A stretch of 42,210 nt of DNA from Nitrospira sp. (GTDB lineage Bacteria; Nitrospirota; Nitrospiria; Nitrospirales; Nitrospiraceae): positions 1 to 42,210 of the forward strand of contig JAHBWQ010000013.1 in the NCBI GenBank assembly GCA_019636915.1, written 5' to 3'. Below, piece after piece: positions 41,449-42,210 of this stretch (position 1 is its first letter; each line of letters begins with the position of its first letter). Made by a program: the position numbers and the translations under genes. The notes beneath the pieces are model-generated. The model was given only the letters and a program-made list of their open reading frames with translations, ran no database searches and was not told the origin of the DNA.

Positions 41449-42210
41449 CTATGGCTCCACCGTCACATCTACAAACGCCGGTAAGCTATCTGCCCCCTTT
41501 TTATCCGTGACACGTAATTTAAAGCGATAGGTTCGTGGTTCGGAGACGGTCGGGGCCAGGAAGGAGACCTCTGAATTATTGGCGTCGAGGAGTGAGACTT
41601 TGCTGCCGCGCACTTGGCTCCAGCTATAGTAGAGCGCTTCGCCTTCCGGGTCTCGGCTTTTCAAGCCACTGAGCTTCACCCGAGAGCCGGCCTTGACAGA
41701 TTTGTTTGTTCCGGCATCGGCAATCGGCGGTTCATTCGGCTCGTCATTTACATTCACGTCGACATCCAGTGAGGCTTGTTTGCCACGGTTGGTAACCGTG
41801 ATGGTGGCTTTGCCGTTCCCGACGATCTGAAGCAAGCCGCCGGGTAAGACTCTGATAATGTTTTGACTTGAGGACTCATAGCTGGTTCCGCTGGCCGGGG
41901 AGCTGATGCGCCGGGTGACACCGTCGGAAAAGTCGCCGATGACTGAGAGCTCGAAGATCTTGCCCAAGGAGTCCACATGGCCGAACGCTGATGATTGTCC
42001 AGCTCGTCCCAGTTGCAGCGGCTTCTCCGTTTCAAAGTCGATCGTGGTGAGGGTGGCTGGAGGTTCGACCGTTACGATCACTTCGTCGAAAACCGATCTG
42101 GTTCCCAATCGGCCACGGGAAATCTCAGCTACTGCCAAGAGACGCATCTGTCCAATAGTGTCCTGTGGGATTTTGAGTGGACCACCAAACGAGGGTTCTT
42201 GTTCGATAGA
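41449..42210 (-). CDS. PKD/Ig-like repeat protein, 3' part
   Basis: The open frame runs off the window edge, so only the C-terminal 253 residues are seen. They hold a beta-rich Ig-like region (FELSVIGDFSDGVTRRISSP, LLQIVGNGKATITVTNRGKQ, resembling BIG2-type domains). A PKD-like domain follows (IADAGTNKSVKAGSRVKLSG, LYYSWSQVRGSKVSLLDANN, YRFKLRVTDKKGADS), reaching the stop at 41449. Such domains build extracellular adhesive or structural proteins. There is no sorting signal at the C-terminus. It converges on the toxin gene with 23 bases between the stops. Confidence 0.8.
   Translation of the reverse strand, partial: SIEQEPSFGGPLKIPQDTIGQMRLLAVAEISRGRLGTRSVFDEVIVTVEPPATLTTIDFETEKPLQLGRAGQSSAFGHVDSLGKIFELSVIGDFSDGVTRRISSPASGTSYESSSQNIIRVLPGGLLQIVGNGKATITVTNRGKQASLDVDVNVNDEPNEPPIADAGTNKSVKAGSRVKLSGLKSRDPEGEALYYSWSQVRGSKVSLLDANNSEVSFLAPTVSEPRTYRFKLRVTDKKGADSLPAFVDVTVEP

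Overview
The window looks like a chromosomal segment of a Gram-negative, respiratory bacterium rich in c-type cytochromes. A Nitrospira-like member of the Nitrospirota is my best guess. The guess rests on gene content: multiheme cytochromes, FGE/caspase fusions, WD40-caspase proteins, LPP20/DUF4384 lipoproteins, and a receiver domain with a proline-rich insert. No rRNA or other marker gene is present to confirm it. Many proteins carry signal peptides, lipoboxes or outer-membrane barrels, so much of the window encodes the cell envelope.

Layout. Positions 1-840 hold the tail of a Gly-rich (probably RNA-binding) protein, its terminator and a 2OG-Fe(II) oxygenase. Positions 884-6679 hold a signalling block: a receiver-domain protein, a transmembrane Ser/Thr kinase overlapping an LPP20-like envelope protein, a decayed caspase fragment, and a divergent caspase-FGE fusion. 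Positions 6676-9849 (minus strand) hold a three-gene electron-transfer cluster. It has a monoheme cytochrome fused to a porin barrel (Cyc2-like architecture), flanked by two cupredoxin-type proteins. Positions 9989-15169 (minus strand) hold a frameshifted CHAT protease remnant, a WD40-caspase protein, a glycine-zipper lipoprotein and a PP2C phosphatase. Positions 15444-16012 hold a REP-like inverted repeat and an internally deleted IS481-type element with intact ends.

The centrepiece is 16488-30995, seven tightly packed plus-strand genes. They are a five-heme c554-like cytochrome, a flavin oxidoreductase fused to two cNMP domains and a ferredoxin module, a membrane protein with two bis-His pairs expected to hold two b hemes, an FHA domain joined through a membrane helix to a decaheme cytochrome, a tandem DUF336 (GlcG/HbpS) lipoprotein, a large outer-membrane barrel, and a decaheme lipoprotein ending in an LVIVD-type beta-propeller. 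Together they form a plausible electron path from cytoplasmic NAD(P)H or ferredoxin across the inner membrane, periplasm and outer membrane. The path would have cytoplasmic control by cyclic nucleotides and phospho-threonine. The direction of electron flow cannot be read from sequence. This is the best candidate for an undescribed system.

Positions 31085-35944 hold two DUF4384 paralogues flanking a small membrane protein and a second caspase-FGE fusion. Positions 35960-42210 hold an RqcH/NFACT protein, an orphan HExxH peptide hydroxylase-like protein, small secreted proteins (DUF2059-like and DUF1566), an AbrB/Doc toxin-antitoxin pair with a probable frameshift at the toxin start, and the 3' end of a PKD/Ig-repeat protein. 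I saw no tRNA, rRNA or CRISPR array.
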